Numbered from the stretch's first letter, positions 28,701-42,840 are shown. The stretch is 64,000 nucleotides of DNA from Aristolochia californica (GCA_029961685.1 JARWKL010000010.1:868001-932000); one strand, 5' to 3'. The notes: generated by a model not told the origin, from the letters alone. Numbers and translations: made by a program.

Positions 28701-31700
28701 ATCTAGGGGAGCCCACTCCTTCCCCCTTCTCTGCCAGCAGGGGAACCTCGTCCCTTTCTGCATTTTCTATGACAAGAGAGGGGATCCCACCCCCTCCCAC
28801 CATCAAATGACCACATGGGATGCCTATCACCACCCTTCACTCCATTGGCTATCAGACTATAGATATGACAAAGGGGGTGGTTGCTGCACGGTGGGGCACC
28901 TATATAAAAAGAGAGGCAAAATAGCATAATTTTTCTGGAACAATTTGAAAGAGATACTACACTGGACTACATCAAAGGATCCAGTTGTTGATTTGGAAAT
29001 TTCAAATCATACAATTTATCAAAAAAATTCTTCTCAAATGTGAAACGGCATAATTTTTCTGGAACAGTTTACTCAAATTGCAAAAGAAAAATGGAAGATC
29101 AAGAACTACCAAAACCTTGTTAGAAGTTTAAAGTTTTCAAAGTGAAACGATGATTCTACCTAACTAAGAACAACGACTATTAGCTTGAAGTAAAACCAAA
29201 AGTTCAACTCATAACTCGATCCTCATCATAGTTTCATTAAAGTCACTCAAGTGTAAAATAACCTTTCAATTTTTTTTCCAATATTCAGAAGTATTTTTAT
29301 TTTTTATATTTGAAAAGAAAAAAATGATATCATTCATAATAAAGGGCAAACGTCGGGCACACTGTACTCAAATAAAATATCAGGTTTTTTTTTTTTTGAA
29401 ATGAATAAAATATCAGGTTTACAAAGAGAAACTGGCCATATAAATGAAAACATTCAAAACTGATTGTACTTTTGATAAACAAGACATGGTTTCAGTTCAC
29501 TAGCTGTTCAAGATGCAAACAAGATAAACTCTCAGCGCTCTGTAAGCAGTTCAAAGAAGTTTACCTCCAAGGCATTTCCCATTGTGCCACCAATATAATT
29601 GAGAGAAGATGTGATTGCTTCTAGACCTTTTGTAAGTTTTGGACTTTCTGACTTTTGACTCCCCTCGGGTGATCGATATGACTCATGATACTATAAACAG
29701 GAAATAACACATTAAAATGCTATTTCATTGTTTCGTGAGTAATAGATATTCGTTGTAATGGCAGCAGAATTAAGACAGGCTAAGATTTAACGTTTAGTAT
29801 CAGGATTGTTAAAGATGATGTTATTAGCTTCCAGACCCCTACCGAGTCTGCATGTAAGTTTCAAGTTTAGGTAAAATGACTATAGTTGAACAGGACAGGT
29901 TATCCACTACCATCTAATGAACCCACATAATAACTACCAAGATTGATGGCACTCACTTCAGTTAAAAGGGTATCAAGTTGTTTTTGAAACCAAAACTCAA
30001 GCTTTTTATTTCAGTTGTATTTTTTCTAAGACAAACACTTAAAAGAAACGACGACAGAAATTTTAAATTCGCAACATTCTTTAAACTATACATGCATATA
30101 AATTATTTCCTTATCTATGGTGATATTTTCCAGGATAATAACAATCATATCTCATTTAATTGGTCCCGTAATGGGCTAAGATATGTTCTTTTTCTATATG
30201 ATGGCTATATCACTGAATGATTTTAAGTTTCCTTGACGTTACTAAATGATTCAAGTAGCATTTGCTACTAAAGGATAGTCTGCCACTCTACTAATTTTAC
30301 TCTTGCAAAAGCAAACGTGATGCAATGCCATAAAAAAAGTTTTATCCTTGCAAATAAAACCAGGCTAAACTGGGCTGGGAATTTTTCTCGGATGGAATTA
30401 GCTTAAAACTCCATATTTTAAAAAATAAGTAACAGAATGCACTAATCAGTTAAACCAGAGAATCCAGTCATTTCTGTTGAATCCATTAGAAACTCCTCAC
30501 CCAGGAGCACTAAAGCAAAAGAAAACAAAAATTCAGGGTATAAAGCATCTCAAATTCATTAACAGTTTTACAAGGCCTAGCTTCTGATTAAGTTGACATC
30601 CCACTCAAGTTTATTATAGGGATTTTAACCCATTAACTCTGTACATAGCTCTACATTAAGCCTATGGTTCACTAAACACTTGGAAGACTTCTTATCATAA
30701 GTCTTGAATGTCTCACCACAAGGGGTATTATTGATGAAGGCAGGGAGAATCTTGCCAGAGTTTTCTCGTATCAGAGAGAAAAACTAATTATTTTTGCAGA
30801 AGTAGAGAACTTGTTTTCTGTGCTCACCGAGTTCCACAAACTCAGTTAAAAATTCAATCTATTGGAGTTAACACAGAAAATTGGAACAACCTATTTCTAT
30901 AATAAAAGCCACTTTAAGGTTTCTTGATTCTATCTGACCTCATAAGGATTTGCTGTGGCTATTTAATCTATGCAACATGTTCCAGGACATACCATTCCCT
31001 TACTATAAAACAAATTTTAAGTTCCCTTGGTTCTCCATGACCTCATTAGCATCATTAATTTATGCAGCAAGATATTAATTGCCTAGCAGATGATCTTTTA
31101 CACAGCAATCTTGTAACCTAAAGTAATAAATTTCTACTTCCGTATTTTTTAATTATATTGACACTCATCTGTTGTCACGATAATCTGTTAACAGATTTTG
31201 AAATAAATAAATACTCTATTACTTGTATGTTTCTATTTTTGTAATGTTATCTTTCATTGGTATGCTATCAAAAACAGAATATTTTATAACCTATGAGTAT
31301 TTCTTGTGCTCAGTATCTATAACTTCTGATGAGTCCTTACTCCTTGAGCTATAGCTTGAAACGCTTGGATGCAGAATCTGTGACTATGTTTTTTTTTTTA
31401 AATGATAATACCATAAATTGTAGATCCTATTATTAGCAACATAATTTTAGACATATTTTTTCTCTTTTCCAGTAATTTTATGTTATATAAAAGTGTGCAT
31501 GAAGACACACACAAGAATTTATATTTTTTCTATATATATTTGTTCGTTAATGCATTGACCAGGTCTTGATCCTTTCACGCAGTCAAGAGTTGCTCGAGTG
31601 TTTAACATCCAACAAAATTTGTTTCCATGTCTTCAAAACATGGGTGCAACCAATACATAGATAGAACTGTGTATATCATGTTTTTACACTTCTTATAGCC

Positions 31701-33687
31701 CTATAGTTATTCTAAAATCTTATATTTACAGTGTATTTAAAGCAGACACCTAAATAAAGTTCCCCAGTGTCGTGTTTATAGATGTACTCTCTATCATTAA
31801 CCAAAATATTCAGGGTCCCCAAGTGGTCCAGAATATGCTTCCGTGCCCATGGGAACTAAAAGTATATGTTTTCCTTCAACTATAAACTGCTAAATGCTGC
31901 AGCATCAAAAGACGGGCATGCTCACCTGATACAACAGATGCCAACAGGTCTGAGTACCAACCAAGCTTTCCATTCTTACATAATATGTCCAAAATATAAT
32001 ATAACCTCCACAGCCTATATACCTTACACCAACTAAGAAAAGGTTGTCAAACACAAAGAAAGTGTTCCAAGTTGGACAATATGCAAATCAGAGGAAAACA
32101 AGGATTGTAATTCATACTTTATAAAAATAATATCTAAGAAACTGTAATGTGATCTGAATAGCGGAAGAAATTTGAGGTGAGTTGAGAATCCTAACCTGAC
32201 TACCTGCAGGTGTCTCAGGCGTCTGAGATCTGGTAGGTCTGTTATGGGCTTCAAATTGCTTGGCTACATTATCGTCTTCAAGAATTGATTTGGCTTTTCT
32301 AGCCAAAACTCCCCAGAATCCATACTTTGACTCATTCAGGCTTCTCATTGATGTATACTCATATGTTGTAGAGTTCTCCTACAATCCAAATTTCGTACCA
32401 ACAAATCAGCAAGCAAAAGGACAGTTCCACCCATCATGTTTTTCTCGGAAGATAGGAGATAACAGTTTTCTTTTGAGGAATAATAAATGTCACCTCAAGT
32501 CAAATTTCAAATGAATAAACTTTCTCAAGGATTATTCATGAAGTCCTGAGCAAATCATCAAAACAAAAAAGTACCCATAACATTTACACAAGATTGGGTA
32601 GCTGATAATTATCAATAAATCAATAATAAGCGGAATAAAGCCTACTCCTAAAATTATAAAAAATAAATTCAGAATGTTTACAAAACAAACCAAACTAGTC
32701 TCTAACAACCAAAATTTCAATTCAAATTCATGACCATTACCGATCCATCAACTGATACCTTGTAGTAGCATTCAGACCATTTATTCACAAGCAAGTGTCA
32801 AATGTACCCAATTCGAACTGAACCTCACACATTCCAATTTTCCGTTCTAAAAGTTTTGCCAAATTTGTTAAAGTATCCTTAACCCAGCGAAGTACCACTT
32901 TACACACTTGAGATCACATGGATTCACAGAATTTCTTTTGACACTCCGTAATGATTAGCACTTGGTGCTTGTTTGCGTTCCTCATCCTCAGAAATGATTC
33001 TTCCTTTCACATCTTGGAAAATGATCGTTTAGAGATTCTTCACCATTACAATAACTTGAAAATTCAAAACTTTAGAAGTTCTCTTAAGAAAGGCATTGAT
33101 ACCCAACATGAGTCGGACATTCATTTAAATCGAACCACCAGTCTTCCCTTAAAAATGAAAGAAATAAATCCATTGCAAACACAACGGTTCAATCATAACT
33201 GAAAGTCTTCAAAGCAGCTTTAAAAATTAAATATTAAAAAAAAAAAAAAAAAAACAGTCCTCGCAATATTCCAGTCTCCACCATTTTGAATCAAACCCAA
33301 CCAAATTATTCCTTTTAAATATTTTTTCACATTAATCCCCACCACTCCAGATAACAATTACCACATCCCAGAACTCCCTCAAAATCCCAAAACTCGATAT
33401 AAAAAAATAAAATAAAATAAAAAAGTACCCCACTAAAGAAAATTAAATTTGCAGAAAAAGAAACTGACCTGTCTGGACGGCGAGGACCTCTGGCGACTCG
33501 AGTCCCTGTACGCGGACTCCCCATAAGCCGACGAGAGCGAAGAGTCCCGTCGTGCGGAGGAAGCCCTAATGGCCTGTGCAGCAAGCGAGGAAGGAGTGGA
33601 CTCGTCCTGATTCGACCGGAACTCCTCCGAGGACGAGACCGAGAACGTGGACGCCCTCGAGAAGGGCTGCCTCCTCCGGTACGCCAT
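25702..33687 (-). CDS. Plant-specific coiled-coil protein of unknown function, 434 aa
   Basis: Six exons in transcript order: 33687-33469, 32378-32196, 29690-29565, 27576-27382, 26446-26282, 26118-25702 (stop included). Every exon is a multiple of three and all introns are phase 0. The N-terminus is basic and Ser-rich ([20 protein letters not shown], then [20 protein letters not shown]). Then come [23 protein letters not shown], a Pro/Ser stretch, [19 protein letters not shown], a Gln-rich part, and a coiled coil at about residues 242-330 ([52 protein letters not shown]). The last part is Pro/Ser-rich and disordered-looking. The arrangement matches uncharacterised plant proteins that I remember only loosely; no catalytic domain is seen. 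An in-frame upstream ATG at 33744 would add 19 residues, but MAYRRR is the better start by family resemblance. Introns 3 and 4 are about 2.0 and 2.5 kb. Confidence 0.85.
28560..28925. repeat. Pyrimidine/GC-rich island in intron 3 of the coiled-coil gene
   Basis: A sharp switch from AT-rich intron to C/G-rich text ('cccactccttcccccttct', 'ggatcccaccccctcccacc'), ending near 'tatataaaaagagaggca'. Similar islands occur at 35780-36060 and 54150-54640. The origin is unknown; insertion of a repeat element is likely. Confidence 0.4.
29371..29420 (-). repeat. Poly(A)-only mini-insertion with 17-bp target duplication
   Basis: AATAAAATATCAGGTTT is present exactly at 29371-29387 and 29404-29420. The 16 nt between are ten T then GAAATG, which on the minus strand is CATTTC followed by A10. 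It lies in intron 3 of the coiled-coil gene. Confidence 0.85.
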
Positions 33688-33749
33688 CCGGTACCCCGAT
33701 CCGCAAGAGGAGCCCACAACCCAGAGGAGAACGAAAGAGGCCAAGAAAA

Positions 33750-34930
33750 GGATGGTTCGAGGTAGAAATGGAAAAATATGGCAGAGTTTCTTCTACGACC
33801 AACTGTTTTTTCCTATATATAGGAGCGGACCCCACCCCCTCCCCTCCGGGACTCAAATTCCGACCAAATGGGCACGTAGGGAGCGATGCAGGTTGCAGAT
33901 TGGAGAATGCAGATTGCTGAGCGACGTTTTCCTGTTCTTTTAATGGCGTTGACGATCCTGCTCTGTGCCGCTTTGTGGTGCTGCCCTGCTCGTTCGCTGC
34001 TGGCTCGACTGTTCAGAAAACCTGGGCCGTTGATTGAGTGGGCCCCTTCTTAATCGCCAGATAAAATGAAATAATTTTTTTTACAAGGTAGACATTAGTA
34101 ATTATAAAACCCTAAACCCATAGAAGTGATGTATAAGGGACCAATATTTTTTTATTATATAAATATTTTTAAATATTTTACCCAAAAACTATTTTCTCTA
34201 ACAATTTTGTCATCATAAAATAATAAAAAAATTATTTTCTATTTTTATCTGTTTTCTTATATTTGTGCATTCTCAAATTAATTTTATAATTGTGAAAGAA
34301 AACAAAATAAAAATATAAACATGGGAATTCTCACAATTTATATATGTTACTATGTAGAAAAAAATTATATAAATATTTAAATAATTCTACAGATATATCC
34401 TATTTTTAACTTCTTGATAGGATAATTGATGTTGATGACATTAAAAAATATACTTCATTTAGGACCTTATTAAAAGAAATGTATATAATTAACTTCTTAT
34501 TAGTAGGGTGTCCAAGGAAATGTTACGAATAAGATTGAGAGTGTAGATCATGGTCATAGTTTGGCGGAGGCAATTCCATGGGGCCAATTCAAGTTTAAGT
34601 CAATTTGAACTTGTTTGCGATTAATTTAAATTTAAATCATTCTTATTGATCGATTAGGCAAAAAATTAAGTCACAATTTATGTATTAATATACATTTTTT
34701 TTCAATATATATCTCTCCTCTCCTCCTTGGCATGATGTAACATCCATTCCTTAGTTACTTCAAGAGAAAAATTAGGAGAGAAAATAAAATAAAATAAATA
34801 TAATTTAAATTTATTTAATTGTAGAATATAGATAAAGTTTATGTACAAATTTAAATGGTGAAAATAAGTAAATTAGTGGAAAAAAATAAGAAATAATGAG
34901 CACTTAACTGATATTGTGTTCTTATTGGTT
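33750..34930. other. 5' flank of the coiled-coil gene, then AT-rich spacer
   Basis: A GC-rich first 300 bases (33690-34060) is likely promoter and leader of the minus-strand gene; 'cctatatatagg' at about 33811-33822 is a TATA-like string about 130 bases upstream of the ATG. The rest is AT-rich with nothing recognisable. Confidence 0.45.
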
Positions 34931-35230
34931 ATCTCTGTCAAACGTAGACCGATCTATTGAGTTGTATTATGCCTAGCCAATACAACTCAACAGACTGGTT
35001 TTTTGGGTTATATAAGTTAGGCGTTTGACATGGTATCAGAGCCAAGCACTACGTTTCGGGCGGGTTTGAATCCCGGAAGGGGTGACCTAGTTTCCAAACT
35101 AGTGTGGGGCGCTAGCGTGGATGTCGTGGGCACCACGTTTTGCGTTCGAATCTTGGCGGAAGTAATAAGGAACGGGAACTTGGTGCCCATGGAACCCTTT
35201 GTAATCATTATAACATTCAACTTCTCAAAG
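34930..35230 (+). mobile_element. TRIM-like fragment with initiator-Met primer-binding site
   Basis: TGGTATCAGAGC at 35031-35042 is the classic complement of the initiator-Met tRNA 3' end. It directly follows 'taggcgtttgaca', which ends in CA like an LTR. Just upstream, 'ttgtattatgcctagccaat' and 'cagactggttttttgggtta' match units of the 59697-60900 cluster. Downstream are 'gggtttgaatcccgg' and 'gcgttcgaatc'. No 5S-like segment or coding domain is present in this copy. Confidence 0.7.
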
Positions 35231-35779
35231 CATCAAAACCGCTGAAAATGGGAATTGGACAAAGAACAAGAGAAGTGAAAAATAATATATTAAGTTATAA
35301 CATAATTTTTCCATACAATTAAGTTAATATTTAATCTATAAAATATATATACTAATATATTCTAATTTGTGTTAAAAAATATTTACCTTTCTTTAAAATT
35401 TAATATGTTAATAAAACTAAAATTTTAAATCAATAATTTATAGTTAAGTTATAAAATAACCTCTTTTTTTTCTTACAATAGTTCCATTTATATAGAGAGA
35501 CGAATTTTAATAATTTTTATTAAAAAAATGGTTTATTTTTAATTTAATAAAGAAAATTGATAAAATTTAGAAACCCTAAATTAAAACTAGCACATTTTAA
35601 TATTTCAAAATAGATTCTCATAATTTATATAAGTATGCATTATTTTCTTCTTTAAAAAAAAATTGGTAAAATTATGAAACCCTAAGAAAAGTGATTATTT
35701 GGGATTTGAGGTGCAAGGGTTTGTAGCCTACTTGAATGATACAAATTTTACATTGATTAAGTATGTTTTTTGCTCCTTT

Positions 35780-36610
35780 TTTCCAAGGAAGAATAACCCA
35801 CCTTTGTAAGCCTCACCTAAGACCTGTCTCCTCAAAGGGGGAAAGCCTGTAAAATGTCCCACAATAGAGGGAAGGAAGGCTCCCTCCACTTACCCTCCAC
35901 TGAAAGGATATGGAGGTGGTGGAAAACTTTACTTCCCATCAGTAGACAAAGAAATGACAGGAGCTGTAGGGTACCTTTCCCCACCATTGGCTGACAAGAA
36001 GGGAGGCTTCCCATTGCCTCCCTCTTCCCTTTGGTGAAGGGTAAGAAGAGGTGGGCGTCCTTCCATTGCTAACGAGAAAAATAAGCTTTAAAATTAGAAG
36101 AAAAAGAGAAATATGGTGTCAAATGTCCATCAGAAACTCATATTTTTCTCATTAGAATTTAAAATTTCATTATAATTTTCCATTTCTTCCTATACCCGGA
36201 GACGAATCATTCTCAGTTACAGCAGGGTGTTCGTAAGCTGAATCATTTCTGGCCTTCTGTACAACCTGCAGAAAGATCGTCTCCCATGTCTTTATTGATT
36301 CTTGGTCGAGCTTTTGAAAAGCCATGGCTCAATTATGATAGCTGCAGTGCAGGCCTGGAAGGAGACAGACTACGAGGTGGGCAAGTGGTGCAAATGACCT
36401 CTAAGGGTCTTCTTCCTCATCGATTGCGTTCAAAGCAGGTTCTTCCAGAGTTTTGTAGTGTGAGTGGGAGTTCCAAAGCTGTTCTACCACCTCCCACACT
36501 GCAGCTGCAATGGCTGTCATTCTGCAGCGGCATGATTTTCAACTCAGCAGTTCTTCCATCGTTTTTTTTTTTTTTTTTGTTTCTGGGCATTTGAATGGAA
36601 TTGCTCAAAA
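35780..36610. other. GC-richer island and unidentified stretch
   Basis: 35780-36060 is a C/G-rich island like that at 28690. 36230-36600 has near-coding composition and an open frame from 36286 (102 codons ending in a Phe run from a T tract at 36560), but I recognise no family and no supporting splice pattern. Confidence 0.3.
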
Positions 36611-38339
36611 TCTAAAATGTAAAAATTCATGCATTACGTGACATTCATTGCACTGGGTATAACGCTTGGTTTAGATTTGGAAACGTATAACTTCTTATCC
36701 TTCTAAAACATCTCCTAGGAAAACGATTTCTTTCCAAAGTAGATTGTGATTGAGGTACTGATTATTGCATTGCTAGGGTAAGAGAGGCCCAAAGAAAAAA
36801 AAAAAAAAAGAATAGCAAGGACCGGTTTTTATACTTTAATGGAGAACAAGATGACCCAAGAGTCCCAACTACATAATTGCAGATCTTTTAGCGGCATTTG
36901 AAACACAAAAAGTGGACTGAAAAGATAAGAAAGAGACGAGAACGAGAAAAAAAAATAGATTTATTTTCTCTTGTTTGGATGCCCACGTAAAATGAGAGAA
37001 AAATGGAAGAAAAATGTAATTTATCATGTTTGGATATACGTGGAAAATTAAAAAGAAAATAAAATTGATAATATTTTAAATTTTTGATAATTAAAATTTT
37101 CTCTTAAGTTTCTATTTCTTTTATTTTCTTCTCAAATTCCACCATTTTGTGAGAGAAAGTGATTTTCTCTCAATGATCCTCTACTACCAAATCACAAAAA
37201 ATACATTTTTCTTCCCTTTTCTTTTCTGTGGATTCCAAAGAGGACCTTAATGGAGTGAACTTTTCTTTTTAATCTTTAATGACATAAATCTTGTCTCTTC
37301 ATTTGTTTGTTTTCTCTTTATTTTGAATCGTTTCTTGTCATTTTGTCCTTGTCTTATCTTCTTTGTGAAATGAAGCATTTAAACTCACATTTTTAACCTT
37401 TAGCTCTAATTTTAACAACATATATATATGTGAAGCACATATGCCACTTAGTCATTGTGTAATAAAAATTGGTAACTTTATAGGATTTCTCATACATGAT
37501 ATGGCAACCAATGAGTAACACTAAGATCTTATAAGAATAAATTTAAGGGATCAATAGGTTTATATTTGTAGCTAATTTAAAAATAGATTGAACATAAGAT
37601 ATTTATAAACAAGAAGATAAGTCAATCAACCACTATACCAAAGATTTTTACAATGGTTCACAATTAATGTTTTAGATTGTTAATCCACTCCCAAGGAGTC
37701 TTCACTCTAGAATTAAAGTTTTCACTAAGATCAGCCAAACGACATCTACAACTTAAGAGTTTCAAGAGACTTAAGTACAATACCAACTCAAACACCTTGG
37801 GACTTATGATCAGTAGCTCCTATGTGTAAGCAACCAGGTTCAATTAAGAGATTTTTATAATTTCTAATCAACTTCTACAAGTTTTGATTGCGTTACTTGC
37901 AAGGGTGACTTATTTTTCTATTCAAAGCACAAATAAGCATCTTATATAGTAAATATGATAATTTGGAAGAAAAATTAATTACACCAATCCTAGGGTGAAT
38001 ATACCGGCAATTTTAGTAGTATTAATAATATAGATTCCAAATTGAGGCACTTGAGAACTTCATAAATGATGGCTATATGGAAAGACTTTCAAGAATTATC
38101 AATTGATATGATAAAGTCAAGGCTAAAATGATTTAATTATAAAAAAACCACCATTCACAATTCAATAAGTAAATATCTAAATCAGACCTTAAAATCAATA
38201 TTCATAAATACTTAGCTTTCACTAGCAAACTCAGTACAAAATACTTCTTTTTTAATCTTAATGGCACTAGCTCTTTGAGAAACATGGGACCTTTGAAATT
38301 CCTTGGGACAAGCATCTCTTGAAGTTCACATTAAGTTTG
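36611..38339. other. AT-rich spacer, possibly including the outer end of the copia relic
   Basis: No gene was seen. A purine/AT-rich block 'gagaaaaatggaag' style lies at 36900-37200. The left LTR of the element at 38340-41130 may extend into this region, but I cannot fix its edge. Confidence 0.4.
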
Positions 38340-41130
38340 GCATATATAAAATGTTTTCCTATGTTTAAAAAACTAGACGTTATGAGTGGATAAAGTTATT
38401 TTTGGTATTTTATAAAAATAGATGAAAATATATTCCAAAAATTACAACAAATAATCAATAAAACCTTTTTTTTTTGTTGAACATGTTGGTAGGTCACTTA
38501 CGAAAATTTGGAAACCTATACCGTTCTTAATTTTCCTTTGACATTCTAAAATTGAAATTTCGCATTGTGGACTCGACTCCAATGGTCAAATCCATTAACT
38601 CCAACAGTTAGTTTTGAGGTCAAATCCTTCTCTAGGAACTCGAATCTTTTTGTAGCCTAAGTACAATGGTTGACTACAGTTAGCAAGGGTCGAACCCCCC
38701 TTTTTCTTTTTCTTTAAGATAGAGATGACTCCACACAAATGAGCTAGACTCGACTTTTCAGTCCAATTCTTATTGTAAGTAGGTATCGGCTCCACATTTC
38801 TTTTTTGCTTGCTGGAAGGGGTCGACTCCATCTGGGTGGGTTTAACTCCTTTAGTAACATCATTAATAGGGTCAACACTATTTTTGGCTGGAAACTCACT
38901 GTAAATTGGATTCAACTTTGAATATAGTTGTGTAGTACATGGGCTTAACTCCACCAGTAAGGGGTCGACTCCTCACCCGAAAATGACTTTTGTGCTAGTG
39001 ATTTTGTATGAATTTCACTTATACACTAGTTAAATAACTTAATTTGTTAGCATCAATATATGTGTCCTTACGGGAACCTTGATCCTCAATTCCTACAAAC
39101 ACCACAATGTGTGTAATTTGTTTTAATTTTCCTTCTACCTAAGGTTTGACTTTGAGTGTGTCCATTATTCTTGTTACGAGAAGACTTAGGTGTCATTGCT
39201 ATAAATGATTGACTAACAGTATAGTTGAGTATCATTTAATGACTCTATAGCATTGGAAGGACTTCCTCATAGGATGGCACACGTGGACATGAGAGCATTG
39301 TTGTCATGAATGACTCTTACGAAGCGTTCATGCCATGAAGTAGCCAGAAAATTTTATCTTCTTCAAATACTAGACTTCGAATTGCAACTAAGGCATCACA
39401 AATACCTTTAAACTTGCTTATGCAATCATTCAATGTTTGATCGCCTGTATTTTTATATATTGAAGGGTGTGACAAAGGTGCATTTCTCTTACCTCTGATT
39501 GATTTTCAAATATGGTATCAAACTTTTGCCACACATCTTTTGTTGTTTGTAGGTTGACCACATGACACAATGCGTCTTTAGTCATGGAGGCATTCAGCTA
39601 ACTCACAAGGAGTTGATCTTTGAGATCCTATTCCTCAAAGGCTGGATTGATAACTGGTGGATTCATGTTGTCATTGATAAACTGGGTTGGTGGAGTAAAA
39701 GATCTGTCAATGAAATCGATTGATCATTAAGAGTGCACGACTGAGATCCATTGATACCTCCATAACACAGTTGTTGAGGAGAGTTCAATGGAGATATGTG
39801 TTGTGATAGAAGTCACAACATAGATGGAGGTGATGGGTTGGACGATGAGTAATAGTTATTCATGGTGTTTGAAAGAAAAGAGCAAGATGGCCATGGAAAT
39901 CAAGCAAAGGAAAAATATGATGTTAGGTTTAGGAAGAGAGGATGAGTACTAGAGGGAGGAGTGATTTTTTGTATGATGTAGATGATTTATTTTTCCTTGG
40001 ATTAGAACATAAACTCTCATACCATGTGAGAAAATTTAGAAAATCAAGCACCCTTAATTGAATGAAATTGTAATTCTTAATGATAGATTGATTGATAAGA
40101 TTTTAACATATATAGAGTTTTCTTTCTAACATTATTTTATGGGAGAAAGGAAGCTTTTTAAATATCTTTAGATAATGTCTAGGTATCCTTCTTACTTTGG
40201 TTAGAGAGGTTAGGAAAGTATTCAAATTTTGAAGGGTCTTTGACCCTTGATTGTAGGATCTAGATTGGGGTTTAGATTGTGTTTTAGATTCCTTAGTTGT
40301 AGGATACTTTTCTCCTTGATAAAAGGAGAATGTTTATTGGCAGTTCTTTGAATCAAACGTACTTTAGAGATAGCTAGATGTGGGGCCCTTTTGAGCAGCA
40401 TGGCTTGTAAATTTGCTTGCATAATAGGAAGAGGAAGTGGATCATTTGTGTGAGACTTTGTAGGTGGCGCTTTGTGTAATTTAGATTGCATGGAAGGTTG
40501 AGAGCATGAATTAGCGTGGGATTGGACGTTCAAGCATGTGTCTTGACAAAAATCAATAGGCAAACGTTCAACAAACTAAGATCTAAGTATGAAAAATCTT
40601 TTCAAATTGTATGTCAAGCTTTAGGAGGATTGTAAAATGCTTTGGCCAAAAGAGTGGGTTTGGCTTAAATAGAACGTGCTCTAACATTCAAAAAACTAGC
40701 TGCTAGAGTTAGAAAGTGATATTTTTGTCTTCTAGTAAAACTATGTAAAAAAAAAGTAAAGATATGCATTAAATCCTATTTTTGATTCCGAACACAACGG
40801 TAGGTCACATATAAAATTCAGAGACCACATCGAAATTGAACTTTAAAGATTACGTAATATTTGAATTTTTGCACAACAAAGTCAAATCTTATGTTATGGG
40901 GTCAACTCATCATGATGGATTCTGGCTCCTTTTCAAATTTTAAACTTTCTATAAGTAATGTTTGACTCCCTTTATGGGGTCGAATCATTATGCTAAAGGT
41001 AAACTTTGCATGATGAATTTGACTCTTTCTTGCTTTATGGGGTCAAATTTATTACATCATTGTTTCATCTTTCTTATTGAAGTGTTCAACTCTTATACAT
41101 GAGCTGGACTCCTTTGATCCTTGACACTTC
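38340..41130 (-). mobile_element. Ty1/copia relic, minus strand, gag only, two diverged LTRs
   Basis: On the minus strand, a PBS-like TGGTATGAGAG (about 40020-40030) follows an LTR end 'ttctcaca'. Then gag text is read with stops and frameshifts at about 39880-39200: LNASMTKDALCHVVNLQTTK, DVWQKFDTIFENQSE, then LNDCISKFKGICDALVAIRS and FEEDKIFWLLHGMNAS. This is the copia gag (UBN2) pattern. Flanking blocks match each other: 'aaaaaactag' plus 'gatatttttgt'/'gttatttttgg' (40690; 38368), 'ggtaggtcac' (40800; 38490), and many 'ggggtcgactcc'-like strings (40910-41050; 38570-38970). No protease, integrase or RT lies between gag and the left LTR, so this is an internally deleted or non-autonomous element. 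Outer edges were not determined. Confidence 0.75.
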
Positions 41131-42840
41131 TATTCTTCAATTTTTAATTGAAATGTTCTTTTATATGGTAAATTCCTCTTGCCCATTTTACCCTTCTTAC
41201 TTCTTGTATGCTAGCTATTGGTTTTATTTTCTTGTTCAGTCAAATAGTGCTAATAGATCATTTGGATGGTGTATTTTTAGAATAAGTTGCTTATTTGCTT
41301 TTGATATATGAGCCCTTCAAACGATCTTTTGCCACTAGAACAGATATGCTTCTAGAAATTTTCTTTATGAAAATTTTGATATGCACAACTTATTTAAGGC
41401 ATATGATTAGTAATTTAAGTATTTTTTATAATTAAAATTATCTTAATAGGGATCTTAAGACCAATACTATAGGTTATCAAGACTTTATCATAAAATGATG
41501 TTTAAAAATGGATATGCAAGATGCCCGTTGTTTCTCTTGTTAGATTTTTGCTAGAAAATTTTTAGATCCATCTCGACTTTGTGACTTACTCCTCTCATTT
41601 AATCGAGGAATTTCAAGAAAGAAGCTCTTATGTTAGACTAGTACATGCGAGAAAACCTAAGAGTGCGTATTATGACTTATTTGTCACTTAGAGGTTGTTA
41701 GTAGGTTATTTTTGTTGTTCATGTCACACTTAATAAGAATAAATAAAATTTTAAGTCATTTAGAGTAAACGTAATAATTAAACTAAAAAATAGTTTTAAG
41801 AAATAGACTTAATTGTATTTTTCCCCATGCATCATATAGACTTCATTGGTCTATAAAATAAAATTATGATATAATTTTTACTAATTTCAAGGGAGATCCT
41901 AAGTGATGAAACATTATTATGTTACGTTATGTCTTAGGCTACAAAAGTACTATATATCACCCGCTTCACTAAACCAATGCAACCTGTAAGGGGAAATTTT
42001 ATTTATAGGGGTGCCCATATGGGTGATACATAACTTCTATTATCCAACTCATCTTGGGTTTGTAAGAAGGTGTAGGGTACAAAAGTACTATATATCACCC
42101 ACTTAAGTTGTTTTAGGCACTCAGGTGTATAAGATCACATTAGATGAGTAACATGACACATTAAATGACATTATAGGAAAATTACATGCAACTCATATAA
42201 ATTGAGCTTAAATCCATCCAATGGAGCAGTTTAGTGTTCTCTTAGGGACATGAGACCCAACCAGCCTGATCCCAACAACCACAAACATGCCAAATCAGGT
42301 AGGGCATGGAGCTTTAAAAAAATGTGGCCTAGGGTTAAAGGCAAGCCAAGAAGGCCTCCTCTGCCGGACAGTGAATGCACAGGCGTCAGCTGTGGTCCCC
42401 TTGCATGGAGAGGCAATATTCATCCGTGCGGGTGCACTTTGCTTCACTCTCCACACTAGTCTAGTCTGCTTTCTGATGACATCTTCACCGGTCACCTCCT
42501 CCCCAGCAGCTGCTGCTTCTCTTTTATTTTTCCCTTCCATTTTCATTTTACGTGCATTTAATGCTCGTAGGCCATAGCGGTATTTCTCCTTGTTACAGAG
42601 GGCAGCAAAATCTCCTGAGAAAGGAAAAACAGGAAAGTAAGAAACCCATTTTTAGATTTTTTTTACCTCTTCCTTTCCCTTCCTGCTGGGCCGGATTAGA
42701 TTTGTGGAGATAATCCGTCGCTTTCCTGTCTCTGATTCTCATGAAGAAAACGACACTTGCTCTCCCGTGATTTCTGCGACTCTCTCTACTTAAACTTCTC
42801 TCCTCTTGTCCAATACCAGACATAGGTTTCCTTCTTCTTC
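41131..42840. other. Spacer upstream of MIR319, with a direct repeat
   Basis: 'acaaaagtactatatatcac' followed by 'cc' occurs at about 41941 and 42078. Open frames at 42240-42577 have GC-richer text but no recognisable family. Pyrimidine-rich promoter-like sequence starts near 42600. Confidence 0.4.

Noticed and set aside
33685..33744. Upstream in-frame ATG at 33744 as the start of the coiled-coil protein
   Set aside because: It would add a hydrophobic 19-residue piece not expected for this protein; the MAYRRR start is the better match.
42231..42577. Several overlapping open frames on both strands
   Set aside because: Frames overlap in all directions, which reflects GC-richer composition; no motif was recognised.
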